The notes under the pieces are model-generated. The model saw nothing but the letters and a program-made list of their open reading frames with translations, had not been told where the DNA came from and searched no databases. Below, piece after piece: positions 15,554 to 24,308 of a stretch of DNA of 41,818 nt. Source of the DNA: Oscillospiraceae bacterium (GTDB taxonomy: Bacteria; Bacillota; Clostridia; Oscillospirales; Oscillospiraceae); contig WQWC01000014.1 of the NCBI GenBank assembly GCA_009785525.1, positions 1 through 41,818 on the forward strand, given 5' to 3'. Each line of letters begins with the position of its first letter. The stretch's first letter is position 1. The position numbers and the translations under genes were made by a program.

Positions 15554-16813
15554 TTAATCGGCAACCTTTAATCCCGTCAAGAACCGCCGGATCATATCCA
15601 GCGCGTGGGAGGCTGCGCCCATGCGGACCCGCTCGCGATCATGGAACAGTCTCAAACTGCGGCAGAACGATTGATCCGCCGTTGTCAGCGCAACAAACGC
15701 ACTGCCAAGTTCCATGCCGGAGCCATCGCCGTCAGGCCCCGCGACTCCCGTTATGCCGATGCCGATATCAGTCCCCAGTTTGAGTCTCGCACCATCCGCC
15801 ATGGCCAAGGCGACCTCTCGACTGACGACGCCTTTTTCGCGAATCAGTGCTTCGTCCACGCCTAAAAGCAGCGTTTTGGACTCCGCGCTGTAAGTAATCA
15901 TGCCGCCCATGAACACCGCGGACGCGCCGGGGATATCGGTCAAACGCTTGGACAAAAGCCCGCCGGAGCAGGATTCTGCCGCCGCAAGTGTCATCCCCTG
16001 TTCTGTGAGCAGACGTATCGCCTCACTTTCGAGGCTTATCGCATCCACGCCATAGATGATGTCGCCCAAAATTTCGCGCACTTCGGCAATTACCGGGTTC
16101 ATAAGCCTATCTGCCTCTGCTTCCGACTGTGCTTTCGCTGTGATCCGCAGCATGACCTCGCTGTCCTTGGCGTACGGCGCAAGTGTTGGATTTTGCATAC
16201 TCTGCATCATGCCACGCAACCGATCTTCAACCATGCTTTCGCCCAGACCGAAGATATGGATATTGTGAGAGCGAATCTCAAACTTGGACAACCGCTTCAG
16301 ATACGGCGCGACACATCCTTGCAGCATCGTACGGCACTCTCTCGGAGGGCCGGGAAGCATCAGGACATGCTTGCCCTCCGCCTCGAAAGCGCAGCCCGGC
16401 GCCGTGCCAACGGGGTTATCGAAGATCTCGCAGCCTTCCGGCATTTCTGCCTGCCGCAGATTATTTTCCGTCATCTGCATGTTATGCAGTCGGTTTTTGA
16501 AAAAGCTCCGTATCTGCTCCGCTAAATCCTCACGAAAGACAAGCCTTTTGCCAAAAGCCTCGGCCAGAGTCTGCTTCGTCATGTCGTCATATGTGGGACC
16601 TAATCCGCCGGTGGTGATGATTATATCCGCGCGGCTCTTGGCGATTTCCACCGCCTGCTTCAATCGCTCGTGATTATCACCGACCACGGTGTGAAAGAAT
16701 ACGTTGATCCCAAACTCAGAAAGCACCCGGGACACATCCTGCGTGTCAGTGTTCACGATGGTGCCGAGCAAGAGTTCTGTGCCAACGGCGATGATTTCGG
16801 CTGTGTATGTCAT
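15554..16813 (-). CDS. cinA: CinA-family protein (nicotinamide-nucleotide amidase with MocF-like domain)
   Basis: The 419-residue product starts MTYTAEIIAVGTELLLGTIVNTD, the molybdopterin-binding-like (COG1058) domain, with TTGGLGPTYDDMTKQTLAEAF and MLPGPPREC. From about 260 the C-terminal amidase domain follows: LAAAESCSGGLLSKRLTDIPGAS, GVVSREVALAMADGA and GITGVAGPDGDG. CinA deamidates NMN in pyridine-nucleotide salvage and is often near competence or recombination genes. ATG at 16813 with GGAGGT 7 nt upstream is chosen; an in-frame extension would overlap the transposase gene. Confidence 0.94.
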   Translation of the reverse strand: MTYTAEIIAVGTELLLGTIVNTDTQDVSRVLSEFGINVFFHTVVGDNHERLKQAVEIAKSRADIIITTGGLGPTYDDMTKQTLAEAFGKRLVFREDLAEQIRSFFKNRLHNMQMTENNLRQAEMPEGCEIFDNPVGTAPGCAFEAEGKHVLMLPGPPRECRTMLQGCVAPYLKRLSKFEIRSHNIHIFGLGESMVEDRLRGMMQSMQNPTLAPYAKDSEVMLRITAKAQSEAEADRLMNPVIAEVREILGDIIYGVDAISLESEAIRLLTEQGMTLAAAESCSGGLLSKRLTDIPGASAVFMGGMITYSAESKTLLLGVDEALIREKGVVSREVALAMADGARLKLGTDIGIGITGVAGPDGDGSGMELGSAFVALTTADQSFCRSLRLFHDRERVRMGAASHALDMIRRFLTGLKVAD

Positions 16814-16838
16814 GGTGTACCTCCGATGTGAGTTTGTT

Positions 16839-17327
16839 CTACTTTTTCGCAAAATAGCAATCTTCTGTCCAATTTTCAGGGTTTTCGTCTATGTATTGCC
16901 AAATGTGTTGATATTCCGTCTCGTCACGGATGATGTGGTCGTGGTATAATTTTTGCCATAATGAAAAACCAATTTCTTTTGTTACATATCCTTTCATTTG
17001 ATTAACGACGGTCGATATTGTAGGGGCGCGCATTGCGCGTCCGTCATTAATGTTACGCAACAAAATAATTATGTGCACATGGTTAGGCATAATCACATAT
17101 TTGTCAATGGCTACATTTGTGTAAATTTTCGGGATATTTTCTATTGCTGTTTTTATCGTTTCGCCGATGTCGGACAGCGGACGCGCAATGCGCGCCCCTA
17201 CACCGGAATTACCATCCCACAACATTTCATGCCCGTCCTTCACACAAAACGTCACAAAATAATATCCCGCGCTTGAATAATCATATCCCTGCAATCTTAT
17301 CTTTTTTCGCACAGGTAATTCTTTCAT
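16839..17327 (-). CDS. REP-associated tyrosine transposase (RAYT, Y1/HUH family)
   Basis: The 162-residue product has the Y1-transposase layout: YYFVTFCVKDG (about 19-29), the metal-binding HUH motif in MPNHVHIIILL, NQMKGYVTKEIGFSLWQKLYHDHIIRDETEYQHIWQYID and a final NPENW. RAYTs are single-copy domesticated relatives of IS200/IS605 TnpA that act on REP palindromes. Two exact inverted 25-bp copies of the local REP sequence are translated within the gene (GRAMRAPT and VGARIARP). It starts at the ATG at 17327, 10 nt after the thiI stop, with only a weak RBS, so it may be translated by coupling to thiI. No inverted-repeat-bounded IS is apparent around it. Confidence 0.9.
   Translation of the reverse strand: MKELPVRKKIRLQGYDYSSAGYYFVTFCVKDGHEMLWDGNSGVGARIARPLSDIGETIKTAIENIPKIYTNVAIDKYVIMPNHVHIIILLRNINDGRAMRAPTISTVVNQMKGYVTKEIGFSLWQKLYHDHIIRDETEYQHIWQYIDENPENWTEDCYFAKK
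17019..17043 (-). repeat. REP copy inside RAYT (3' copy)
   Basis: The plus strand reads TGTAGGGGCGCGCATTGCGC then GTCCG. On the coding strand it encodes GRAMRAPT, just after the HUH motif. It is the exact reverse complement of 17178-17202. Confidence 0.9.
17178..17202 (+). repeat. REP copy inside RAYT (5' copy)
   Basis: Exact 25-bp inverted copy of 17019-17043, separated by 134 bp. On the coding strand it encodes VGARIARP, before the HUH motif. The transcript could pair the two copies into a long stem. Confidence 0.9.
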
Positions 17328-17337
17328 ATACGTTACT

Positions 17338-18507
17338 CTACACCTCCACCGCCACGCGCTCAATCCCAGCCACCGCCTCTTCAACCAGCGCCGTGATATC
17401 CAGCCCGGATTCAGCCTCCAGCACATCTTCAATCCTAGGCTTCGTCCGTGGACGGCGCGGGGTGAACACGGTGCAGCAGTCTTCGTACGGCAGAATCGAT
17501 GTCTCGAAAGTTCCGATCAGACGCGCGCGCTCGATGATCTCCTGCTTATCAAACGCCACAAGCGGCCGCAGGATTGGGATGTTGACGCATTCCTCCGTCA
17601 CCGCCAATGCCTCCGCCGTTTGACTTGCGACTTGACCCAAGTTCTCACCGGTCACAAGTGCGGTACAGCCGTTATTAATGGCGATTTGTTCCGCGATCCG
17701 CATCATCAACCGGCGCATGACAATCGTGAAAAATCCCTCCGGGGAGTGTGCCCTTATCTCTTCTTGAATATGCGTAAACGGCACAAGCTCTACCACCATT
17801 CGTCCGCAGTATTTTGTCAGGATTTTCGTCAGCGTCATCACCTTGTCCTTCGCCATTTCCGACGTATACGGCGGTGAGGCGAAATGCACGGGGATCACCT
17901 TGACGCCGCGCTTGGCGATCATGTGCGTCGCCACCGGACTGTCAATCCCGCCGGATAGCAGCGTAACCATTCGTCCGCCGGCGCCGATTGGCAATCCGCC
18001 TGCGCCGGGCAATGCCGGACCGTGGACGTAGGCCGCAAGATCCCGGATCTCCACATTGACGGTAAGCTCCGGCGAGTGCATGTCGGGCGTCAGGTGCGGG
18101 AATCGCTCATGCAACAATCCGCCGACATAGCGGGAGAGTTCAATCGATCCCATCGGGAAACGCTTATCCGCACGCTTGGATTCCACTTTGAAAGACTTTA
18201 CCGCGTTGAGTTTGTCGCCAAGGTATTCGACGGCGGTTTCGACAATTGCGTCTTTGTCCTTTTCACACGCGGCAGCGCGCAAAACTGAGTTCGCGCCGAA
18301 GACAGTCCCCGCCGCATCCAGCGCCCCATCCATGTCGCAATCCCCACGAGGCTCGACGTATATCGTCGATTGCATACAGTATATCTCAAACTCGCCGAAG
18401 GGCTTAAGCCTCCGGCGGATGTTTGCCATCAACTGCGATTCAAAATGACGGCGGTTCTGGCCTTTTAAGATTATTTCACCTTGTTTTAATAGTATAATAT
18501 CGTCCAT
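17338..18507 (-). CDS. thiI: tRNA 4-thiouridine synthase
   Basis: The 389-residue product has the N-terminal ferredoxin-like and THUMP domains (ILLKQGEIILKGQNRRHFE...) and the PP-loop ATPase motif LLSGGIDSPVATHM (about 183-196), followed by the characteristic HFASPPYT and TGENLGQVASQT. It adenylates U8 of tRNA and inserts sulfur; it also supplies sulfur for thiazole synthesis in some bacteria. There is no C-terminal rhodanese domain, the usual state in Firmicutes, where a cysteine desulfurase gene normally lies next to it; none is adjacent here. RBS AAAGGAT is 8-14 nt upstream. Confidence 0.95.
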   Translation of the reverse strand: MDDIILLKQGEIILKGQNRRHFESQLMANIRRRLKPFGEFEIYCMQSTIYVEPRGDCDMDGALDAAGTVFGANSVLRAAACEKDKDAIVETAVEYLGDKLNAVKSFKVESKRADKRFPMGSIELSRYVGGLLHERFPHLTPDMHSPELTVNVEIRDLAAYVHGPALPGAGGLPIGAGGRMVTLLSGGIDSPVATHMIAKRGVKVIPVHFASPPYTSEMAKDKVMTLTKILTKYCGRMVVELVPFTHIQEEIRAHSPEGFFTIVMRRLMMRIAEQIAINNGCTALVTGENLGQVASQTAEALAVTEECVNIPILRPLVAFDKQEIIERARLIGTFETSILPYEDCCTVFTPRRPRTKPRIEDVLEAESGLDITALVEEAVAGIERVAVEV

Positions 18508-18535
18508 ATGGATTTATCCTTTATCATGTTTCGCG

Positions 18536-18560
18536 GGTTCAGCCCATAGGGGCGGGAGCG
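18536..18560. repeat. Partial REP-like sequence upstream of thiI
   Basis: CATAGGGGCGGGAGCG matches the TAGGGGCG start of the family but lacks a clear closing arm. It occupies the 68-bp gap between comM/yifB and thiI. Confidence 0.4.
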
Positions 18561-18575
18561 AAACGATTTTTAATT

Positions 18576-20099
18576 TTACACTCTGCCCTTCGTAAATATG
18601 CTCATCCTATACTGAATCGCCTCGGCGATATGTGCGGGGGTCAAATCCGGCGCATCGGCGAGGTCGGCGATTGTTCTCGCCACGCGGAGGATTCGGTCGT
18701 ATGATCGCGCCGTCATCGCCAGGCGGGAATATGCGTCACGCATTAGCTTCTCGCACTCTGGTGATAACGTGCAGTAACGATCCAGCTCTTTTGTTCCGAT
18801 ATGGGCGTTGCAGTTGATCCCAGAATCTTCGTAACGCTTCCGCTGAGTTTCACGCGCGGTGTTCACCCTGGTGCGGATTACGGCGGAAGACTCGGATTCC
18901 GGGCGGGCGCGAAGCTCGTCAAATTCCAGCGACGGGGCCTCGATCAACATATCAATCCTGTCTAACAGCGGGCCGGAGAGCCGTTCGTGATACCGCGTGA
19001 CCGCGCTTTCGGTACACACGCATCTTCGCGATGGGTGACCGTACCATCCGCATTTGCAGGGATTCATCGCGCAGACCAGCATGAATCGGCTTGGATATGT
19101 AACGGAATACGCGGCGCGTGAGATTGTCACCTCGCCGTCTTCCAAGGGCCCCCGGAGCGTTTCAAGTGCGTCCCGGTGGAACTCCGGCAGCTCGTCCAGG
19201 AAAAGTATGCCGTTGTGGGCAAGCGACATTTCACCCGGCTTTGGATTCGCGGTTCCGCCGGTCAAGGCGGTGGCTGATACGGTGTGGTGCGGGGCGCGAA
19301 ATGGGCGTGTCGCCAGAATCGGGTACTCGCGGCTTATCAGGCCCATAACGGAATGGATCTCTGTCGTCTCCAGCATTTCATCTTTTGTCATGTCCGGCAA
19401 AATTGTCGGCAGGCGTTTCGCTAGCATACTCTTCCCCGCACCCGGCGGGCCTATAATTAGGATGTTGTGTGAACCCGCCGCCGCAATCTCAAGGGCGCGT
19501 TTTACGTTCTCCTGCCCCTTGACCTCGGAAAAATCCGGCGACGGCGTCCATACCGGCTGCGGTTCGCGCGGCTCCACAGGTTCTATCAACGTCTTTCCCT
19601 CAAGATGATCCAACAGCTCCGGCACATCGGCAACGGGATAGACTGTAATGCCGGAAGCGTACGCGGCCTCCTGCGCGTTATCGGCGGGGACAAATAGTTC
19701 CCGCACACCGGATCGCTGCGCGCACAGCGCCATCGGTAAAGCGCCCGGGACGTGCCGCAACTCCCCGGATAGCGACAATTCCCCGAAAAAGGCGGTACCC
19801 TCCGGCGGCTCTTCAATTTCGCCCGATGCTACGAGAATGCCGAGGAGGACAGGCAGATCATACACCGTCCCTGCCTTTTTTTTATCGGCTGGGGCTAAGT
19901 TCACCGTTATCCGGCTGATTGGAAAGCCGAGTCCGCAATATTTGGCGGCGGCGCGCACACGTTCGCGCGCTTCCCGGACTGCGGCATCCGGCAATCCGAC
20001 AATGTCGAAAGCCGGCAATCCGCCGGACAGGTAGCACTCAACAGACACCTCGTATCCGCTTATTCCGCCGAGACCTAATGACCTGACCTTGGAAATCAT
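18576..20099 (-). CDS. comM: YifB/ComM-family Mg-chelatase-like AAA+ ATPase
   Basis: The 507-residue product starts with the Lon-like domain (GYEVSVECYLSGGLPAFDIVG), then a Walker A GPPGAGKSMLAKRLP (about 219-233), Walker B GILFLDELPEF and a zinc-binding stretch CKCGWYGHPSRRC typical of the family, ending in the Mg_chelatase C-terminal helical domain. ComM is a hexameric helicase that promotes branch migration during integration of transformed DNA in Gram-negative bacteria; its role in Clostridia is not established. The leader is about 150 nt long and contains a composite palindromic repeat. Confidence 0.93.
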   Translation of the reverse strand: MISKVRSLGLGGISGYEVSVECYLSGGLPAFDIVGLPDAAVREARERVRAAAKYCGLGFPISRITVNLAPADKKKAGTVYDLPVLLGILVASGEIEEPPEGTAFFGELSLSGELRHVPGALPMALCAQRSGVRELFVPADNAQEAAYASGITVYPVADVPELLDHLEGKTLIEPVEPREPQPVWTPSPDFSEVKGQENVKRALEIAAAGSHNILIIGPPGAGKSMLAKRLPTILPDMTKDEMLETTEIHSVMGLISREYPILATRPFRAPHHTVSATALTGGTANPKPGEMSLAHNGILFLDELPEFHRDALETLRGPLEDGEVTISRAAYSVTYPSRFMLVCAMNPCKCGWYGHPSRRCVCTESAVTRYHERLSGPLLDRIDMLIEAPSLEFDELRARPESESSAVIRTRVNTARETQRKRYEDSGINCNAHIGTKELDRYCTLSPECEKLMRDAYSRLAMTARSYDRILRVARTIADLADAPDLTPAHIAEAIQYRMSIFTKGRV

Positions 20100-20136
20100 T
20101 TGAAGTCCTCTCTTTCATTAGGATCGCTGTATTGTG

Positions 20137-20229
20137 TGGAAAACCACCCCGCCTCTGCGTAGGAGGGTGTTTTGTCCCCATGCCCCTCTTTGGAGGGGTG
20201 GCGGCAACGCCGCCGGGGCGGTTCCCCCA
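20137..20229. repeat. Composite palindromic repeat in the comM/yifB leader
   Basis: Several nested arms are visible: CCACCCCGCC...GGCGG outer pair, CCCCTCTTTGGAGGGG (about 20183-20198) and GGCGGCAACGCCGCC (about 20201-20215). The GGGTGTTTTGT segment (about 20166-20176) recurs in the element after nifJ. It lies between the yifB promoter and its ATG, so it is transcribed as 5' leader. Confidence 0.7.
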
Positions 20230-20246
20230 TTTTTGCATATATTGCC

Positions 20247-20276
20247 ATTATATCACACAAGCTGAATTTTTTTCAA
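20247..20276 (-). promoter_or_regulatory. Promoter of comM/yifB
   Basis: Minus strand TTGAAA (20271-20276), 18 bp, TATAAT (20247-20252). Confidence 0.7.
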
Positions 20277-20294
20277 CATAAGGAAGAGAATAAG

Positions 20295-20323
20295 TTTACA
20301 TGTATCGGCGCGGATGATATAAT
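20295..20323 (+). promoter_or_regulatory. Promoter of nifJ
   Basis: TTTACA (20295-20300), 17 bp, TATAAT (20318-20323), followed 40 nt later by the nifJ RBS AGAAAGG and ATG. It is back-to-back with the yifB promoter; the two -35 boxes are 18 bp apart. Confidence 0.75.
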
Positions 20324-20369
20324 TTTGTTATATTGTTACGTACACGAAAAATAGAAAGGCAGAATAATT

Positions 20370-23300
20370 ATGGCGCGAAAATTAATGACGATGGACGGCA
20401 ACACGGCTGCCGCCCATGTATCATATGCATTTACGGATATGGCGGCGATTTACCCGATAACGCCGTCTTCAAACATGGCGGAGTATGTGGACGCATGGGC
20501 CGCCGGTGGGAGAGAGAATATTTTCGGACAAGCTGTCCGCGTTGTTGAAATGCAGTCGGAAGCGGGGGCCGCAGGAGCCGTTCACGGCTCGGTATTAGCA
20601 GGAGCGCTGACGACGACGTTTACGGCCTCTCAGGGGCTGTTGCTGATGATCCCCAACATGTACAAAATCGCGGGCGAACAGATGCCCGCCGTTATCCATG
20701 TATCGGCGCGGACGATTTCAACTCACGCGCTGTCTATTTTCGGGGATCACAGTGACGTTATGGCCTGCCGCCAGACGGGATTCGCGATGATTGCATCCAC
20801 AAGTCCGCAGGAGGTAATGGATTTGGGCGCAGTGTCGCATCTTGCGGCGGTGAAAGGCAGTATGCCGTTCCTGCATTTTTTTGACGGGTTCCGTACCTCT
20901 CACGAAATGCAGAAAATCGAAGCGTGGGATTATAATGAGCTTAAAGCTATGTTTGATAATGAAGCGCTTGAAAAATTCCACGCGCGGGCAAATGTTCCGG
21001 CGCATCCGGTACTTCGCGGTTCGGCGCAGAATGGGGATATCTTCTTCCAAGCGCGTGAGGCGTGCAACACAGCGTATGACGATCTTGCCGGAGTTGTTGA
21101 GGAATGCATGAATCAAGTCAACGCCCAAATAGGTACAGACTATAAGCCGTTTAATTACTACGGCCCGGCGGACGCGACGCATGTGCTTGTAGCGATGGGT
21201 TCTGTCTGCGACACGATTGAGGAAGTTGTGGATCATTTGACAGCTACCGGTGAGAAAGTCGGCTTGATTAAGGTCCGGCTGTACAGGCCATTTTCGGTAA
21301 AGCACCTGTTATCACAGATTCCGGAATCGGTCAAAACGATCGGTGTGTTAGACAGGACAAAGGAACCGGGCGGCGTCGGTGAACCATTGTATCTTGACAT
21401 TGTCACGGCGCTCCGCAGAACTGACATAAAAGTCGTCGGCGGCAGATATGGGCTAGCCAGCAAAGACACAACTCCGGGGCAGATCATCGCCGCGTTCAGG
21501 AACATTCAGGCAGATTCACCGCGAGACAACTTTACGATAGGCATAGAAGACGATGTGACAAATTTGTCGCTGAAGATTACCGAAGCGCCGGACACGACTC
21601 CCGCCGGTATAAAGTCCTGCAAATTCTGGGGCATAGGCTCTGACGGGACGGTCGGCGCGAACAAAAACTCAATCAAAATAATCGGCGAACATACAGACAT
21701 GAAGGTTCAGGCGTATTTCCAGTACGATTCGCGCAAATCAGGCGGCGTTACGATAAGCCATTTGAGATTCGGCTCCAGTCCGATTAAATCGACTTACTAT
21801 ATTTCAAAGGCCGATTTTGTCGCCTGCCATGTTCCGGCGTATCTGGAGCAGTTTGACCTAGCGCGGGACGTTAAACCCGGCGGCGTGTTCCTGGCTAACT
21901 GCGCCTGGGATGTGGATGAATTCACTGAACGTATGCCGGCGGAGGCGAAGCGGCATATCGCGGAGAATGGCATACAGCTGTACACCTGTGACGCTGTGAC
22001 GATTGTGAAAGAGCTCGGTCTCGGCGGCAGAATAAACACGATTTTGCAAGCGGCGTTCTTTAAGCTTTCGGGGATTCTGCAGATTGACGAGGCAATCGAC
22101 TATATGAAGCAAGCCGTGCAGGACACATACGGCAGCAAGGGTGAGGCCATTGTCAACATGAATAACGCCGCTATTGACAAAGGCGTTGAGAGTATTAAAA
22201 AAATCGACGTGCCGGATTCATGGAAAACAGCAGAAACCGAAACGATGACGCATATGTTCACAGGCGGGTCGCCCAGCGCAGCGAAATATGCCACAAAAAT
22301 TATGACAACCATGAACGTTATGAAAGGCGATAATTTGCCGGTTTCGGCGTTTGTTGAGACGGAGGGCGGTTCGCTGATACCCGCCGGAACCTCGCGGTAT
22401 GAGAAGAGAGCCATCAATGCCGACGCGCCGCTGTGGCTGCCGGAGAATTGTATACAGTGCAATCAGTGCGCGTATGTCTGCCCGCATTCGGTGATTCGGC
22501 CCTTCGTGCTTGACGAGGCGGAGTTCGCCGCCGCGCCGGAGGGGTTGCAAAGCCTAAAGATGATGGGTACAGGCAATGAAAAGCTGCGGTATTGCATCAT
22601 CGCGTCAGTTCTGGACTGCACCGGCTGCGGATCCTGTGCAAATGTTTGCCCGTCCAAAACCAAGGCGATTGAGATGGTTGCGATTGACAAAGCGGCACAG
22701 ACTCAAAAATACTTTGATTACGCGGAAGCCAATGTGTCTGAGAAAAAGACGGGATTTGCCACAAACACCGTCAAAGGATCTCAATTTCTGAAGCCGTTGC
22801 TGGAGTTCCCAGGTGCGTGCGCGGGATGTGGAGAAACGCCTTATGCCAGACTCATTGCCCAGCTGTTCGGCGACAGAATGTTCATTGCCAACGCGACGGG
22901 ATGCTCATCAATCTGGGCCGGCAGCGCGCCGTCCACGCCGTATACGGTTAATAAAGACGGGCGCGGCCCCGCGTGGGCGAACTCGCTGTTTGAGGATAAT
23001 GCCGAATTCGGCTATGGCATGGCGCTCGGGTTCAACCAGCGCAGGGATCGGCTTGTGAGTGTCCTGAAAAAGCTCGTGATTCTACAGGCGGCTCTCGTGC
23101 AGGAGGTGCGCGAGAATCCTGTGGAAGAAGCGCTGCATGAAAGTCCTGTGGTTCAAATGCGGATGGATGAGCCTGTCGCTCTGGAACGGCCGGAGAAATC
23201 CGCGGCGCAGGAGTGGCTGGAGAATAAAGACAATGCCGACGCCACGAAAAAAATCGCGCCACGGTTGATCCGTGAACTTGAAAACTGCAAAGAAAAAGCC

Positions 23301-24032
23301 TGTGAAAATCTGTGTAAAGAGGCGCTTTCGATGCAGGACTTGTTCGTAAAACCCTCGGTCTGGATTTTCGGCGGGGACGGCTGGGCGTACGACATCGGCT
23401 ACGGCGGACTTGACCATGTGATCGCCAGCGGGGAGAATGTGAATATCCTCGTGTTCGATACTGAGGTTTACTCCAACACCGGCGGACAGGCGTCTAAATC
23501 GACGCCGACCGGGGCAGTTGCGCAATTTGCCCACGCCGGGAAAAGCATAAAGAAAAAAGACCTCGGCCAGATGGCTATGACATACGGCTACGTCTATGTT
23601 GCGCAGATTGCAATGGGCGCGAACTATCAGCAGACGCTGAACGCGATCATCGAGGCTGAGAGCTATGACGGCCCGTCTATCGTAATTGCCTATTCGCCCT
23701 GCATAGCCCATGGGCTGAAAGTTGGGATGGGCCGGTCAATCGAATGGACGAAAAAAGCGGTCGAAGCCGGATACTGGAACATGTACAGATTCGACCCGCG
23801 CCTAGCGCTGGAGGGCAAGAATCCGCTGATGATAGACAACAAGCCGCCAAGGGGCAGTTTCAACGAGTTCATCATGGGTGAAGTCCGCTACAGCTCGCTT
23901 GCGCTGACTTTCCCGGAACGATCACAAAAATTGTTCCCTGCCGCCGAAAAACAGGCAAAAGAACGGTACGAACAGCTGATTAAGCAGCAGCAGATGTTTG
24001 AAACGACAGAAAAGGTGCTGGAACCGAAATAG
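20370..24032 (+). CDS. nifJ: Pyruvate:ferredoxin (flavodoxin) oxidoreductase
   Basis: The 1220-residue single-chain enzyme oxidises pyruvate to acetyl-CoA and CO2, reducing ferredoxin; it is the central catabolic enzyme of anaerobes. In order: domain I with IYPITPSSNMAEY and QSEAGAAGAVHGS, domain III with GIGSDGTVGANKNSIKIIG, a two-cluster ferredoxin domain with CIQCNQCAYVCPHS (about 694-707) and CTGCGSCANVCPS (about 750-762), the proximal-cluster Cys in GACAGCGETPYARL, and the TPP-binding GDGWAYDIGYGGLDHV with DTEVYSNTGGQASKSTPTGA. Length and domains are complete. The TAG stop is the first triplet of a following palindromic repeat. Confidence 0.98.
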   Translation: MARKLMTMDGNTAAAHVSYAFTDMAAIYPITPSSNMAEYVDAWAAGGRENIFGQAVRVVEMQSEAGAAGAVHGSVLAGALTTTFTASQGLLLMIPNMYKIAGEQMPAVIHVSARTISTHALSIFGDHSDVMACRQTGFAMIASTSPQEVMDLGAVSHLAAVKGSMPFLHFFDGFRTSHEMQKIEAWDYNELKAMFDNEALEKFHARANVPAHPVLRGSAQNGDIFFQAREACNTAYDDLAGVVEECMNQVNAQIGTDYKPFNYYGPADATHVLVAMGSVCDTIEEVVDHLTATGEKVGLIKVRLYRPFSVKHLLSQIPESVKTIGVLDRTKEPGGVGEPLYLDIVTALRRTDIKVVGGRYGLASKDTTPGQIIAAFRNIQADSPRDNFTIGIEDDVTNLSLKITEAPDTTPAGIKSCKFWGIGSDGTVGANKNSIKIIGEHTDMKVQAYFQYDSRKSGGVTISHLRFGSSPIKSTYYISKADFVACHVPAYLEQFDLARDVKPGGVFLANCAWDVDEFTERMPAEAKRHIAENGIQLYTCDAVTIVKELGLGGRINTILQAAFFKLSGILQIDEAIDYMKQAVQDTYGSKGEAIVNMNNAAIDKGVESIKKIDVPDSWKTAETETMTHMFTGGSPSAAKYATKIMTTMNVMKGDNLPVSAFVETEGGSLIPAGTSRYEKRAINADAPLWLPENCIQCNQCAYVCPHSVIRPFVLDEAEFAAAPEGLQSLKMMGTGNEKLRYCIIASVLDCTGCGSCANVCPSKTKAIEMVAIDKAAQTQKYFDYAEANVSEKKTGFATNTVKGSQFLKPLLEFPGACAGCGETPYARLIAQLFGDRMFIANATGCSSIWAGSAPSTPYTVNKDGRGPAWANSLFEDNAEFGYGMALGFNQRRDRLVSVLKKLVILQAALVQEVRENPVEEALHESPVVQMRMDEPVALERPEKSAAQEWLENKDNADATKKIAPRLIRELENCKEKACENLCKEALSMQDLFVKPSVWIFGGDGWAYDIGYGGLDHVIASGENVNILVFDTEVYSNTGGQASKSTPTGAVAQFAHAGKSIKKKDLGQMAMTYGYVYVAQIAMGANYQQTLNAIIEAESYDGPSIVIAYSPCIAHGLKVGMGRSIEWTKKAVEAGYWNMYRFDPRLALEGKNPLMIDNKPPRGSFNEFIMGEVRYSSLALTFPERSQKLFPAAEKQAKERYEQLIKQQQMFETTEKVLEPK

Positions 24033-24290
24033 GGGAGGACAGCCCCCTTCGCGAACGAAGGGGGCTTAAGACGGGGGACGGAAGACGAGGAAACGGGACG
24101 CCGAGGACGGGGGCAAAACAACCGCCGACTGCGGTCGGCACCCTCTTTACTAAAGAGGGCGGGGGAAACGCACGCCAAACCTTGCCCTCTTTAGTAAAGA
24201 GGGTGGCCCCGCAGGGCCGGGTGTTTTGTTTCTGCGTCTCTCGTCCACATCCCCCTTCACGCATGAAGGGGGATGTCCCCATAGCTACAA
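24033..24290. repeat. Array of palindromic repeats after nifJ
   Basis: This 276-bp gap holds no gene. It contains GCCCCCTTCG/CGAAGGGGGC (24042-24065), which may end nifJ transcription although no U-tract follows; GCCGAC/GTCGGC (about 24124-24139); CCCTCTTTACTAAAGAGGG (24141-24159) and its exact inverted copy (24185-24203); GGCCC/GGGCC (about 24205-24217); and CCCCCTTCACGCATGAAGGGGG (about 24251-24272). The outer CAAAACA and TGTTTTG segments suggest one composite mobile or REP-like unit. Confidence 0.75.
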
Positions 24291-24308
24291 TTAATTTTGG
24301 AGGCATAC

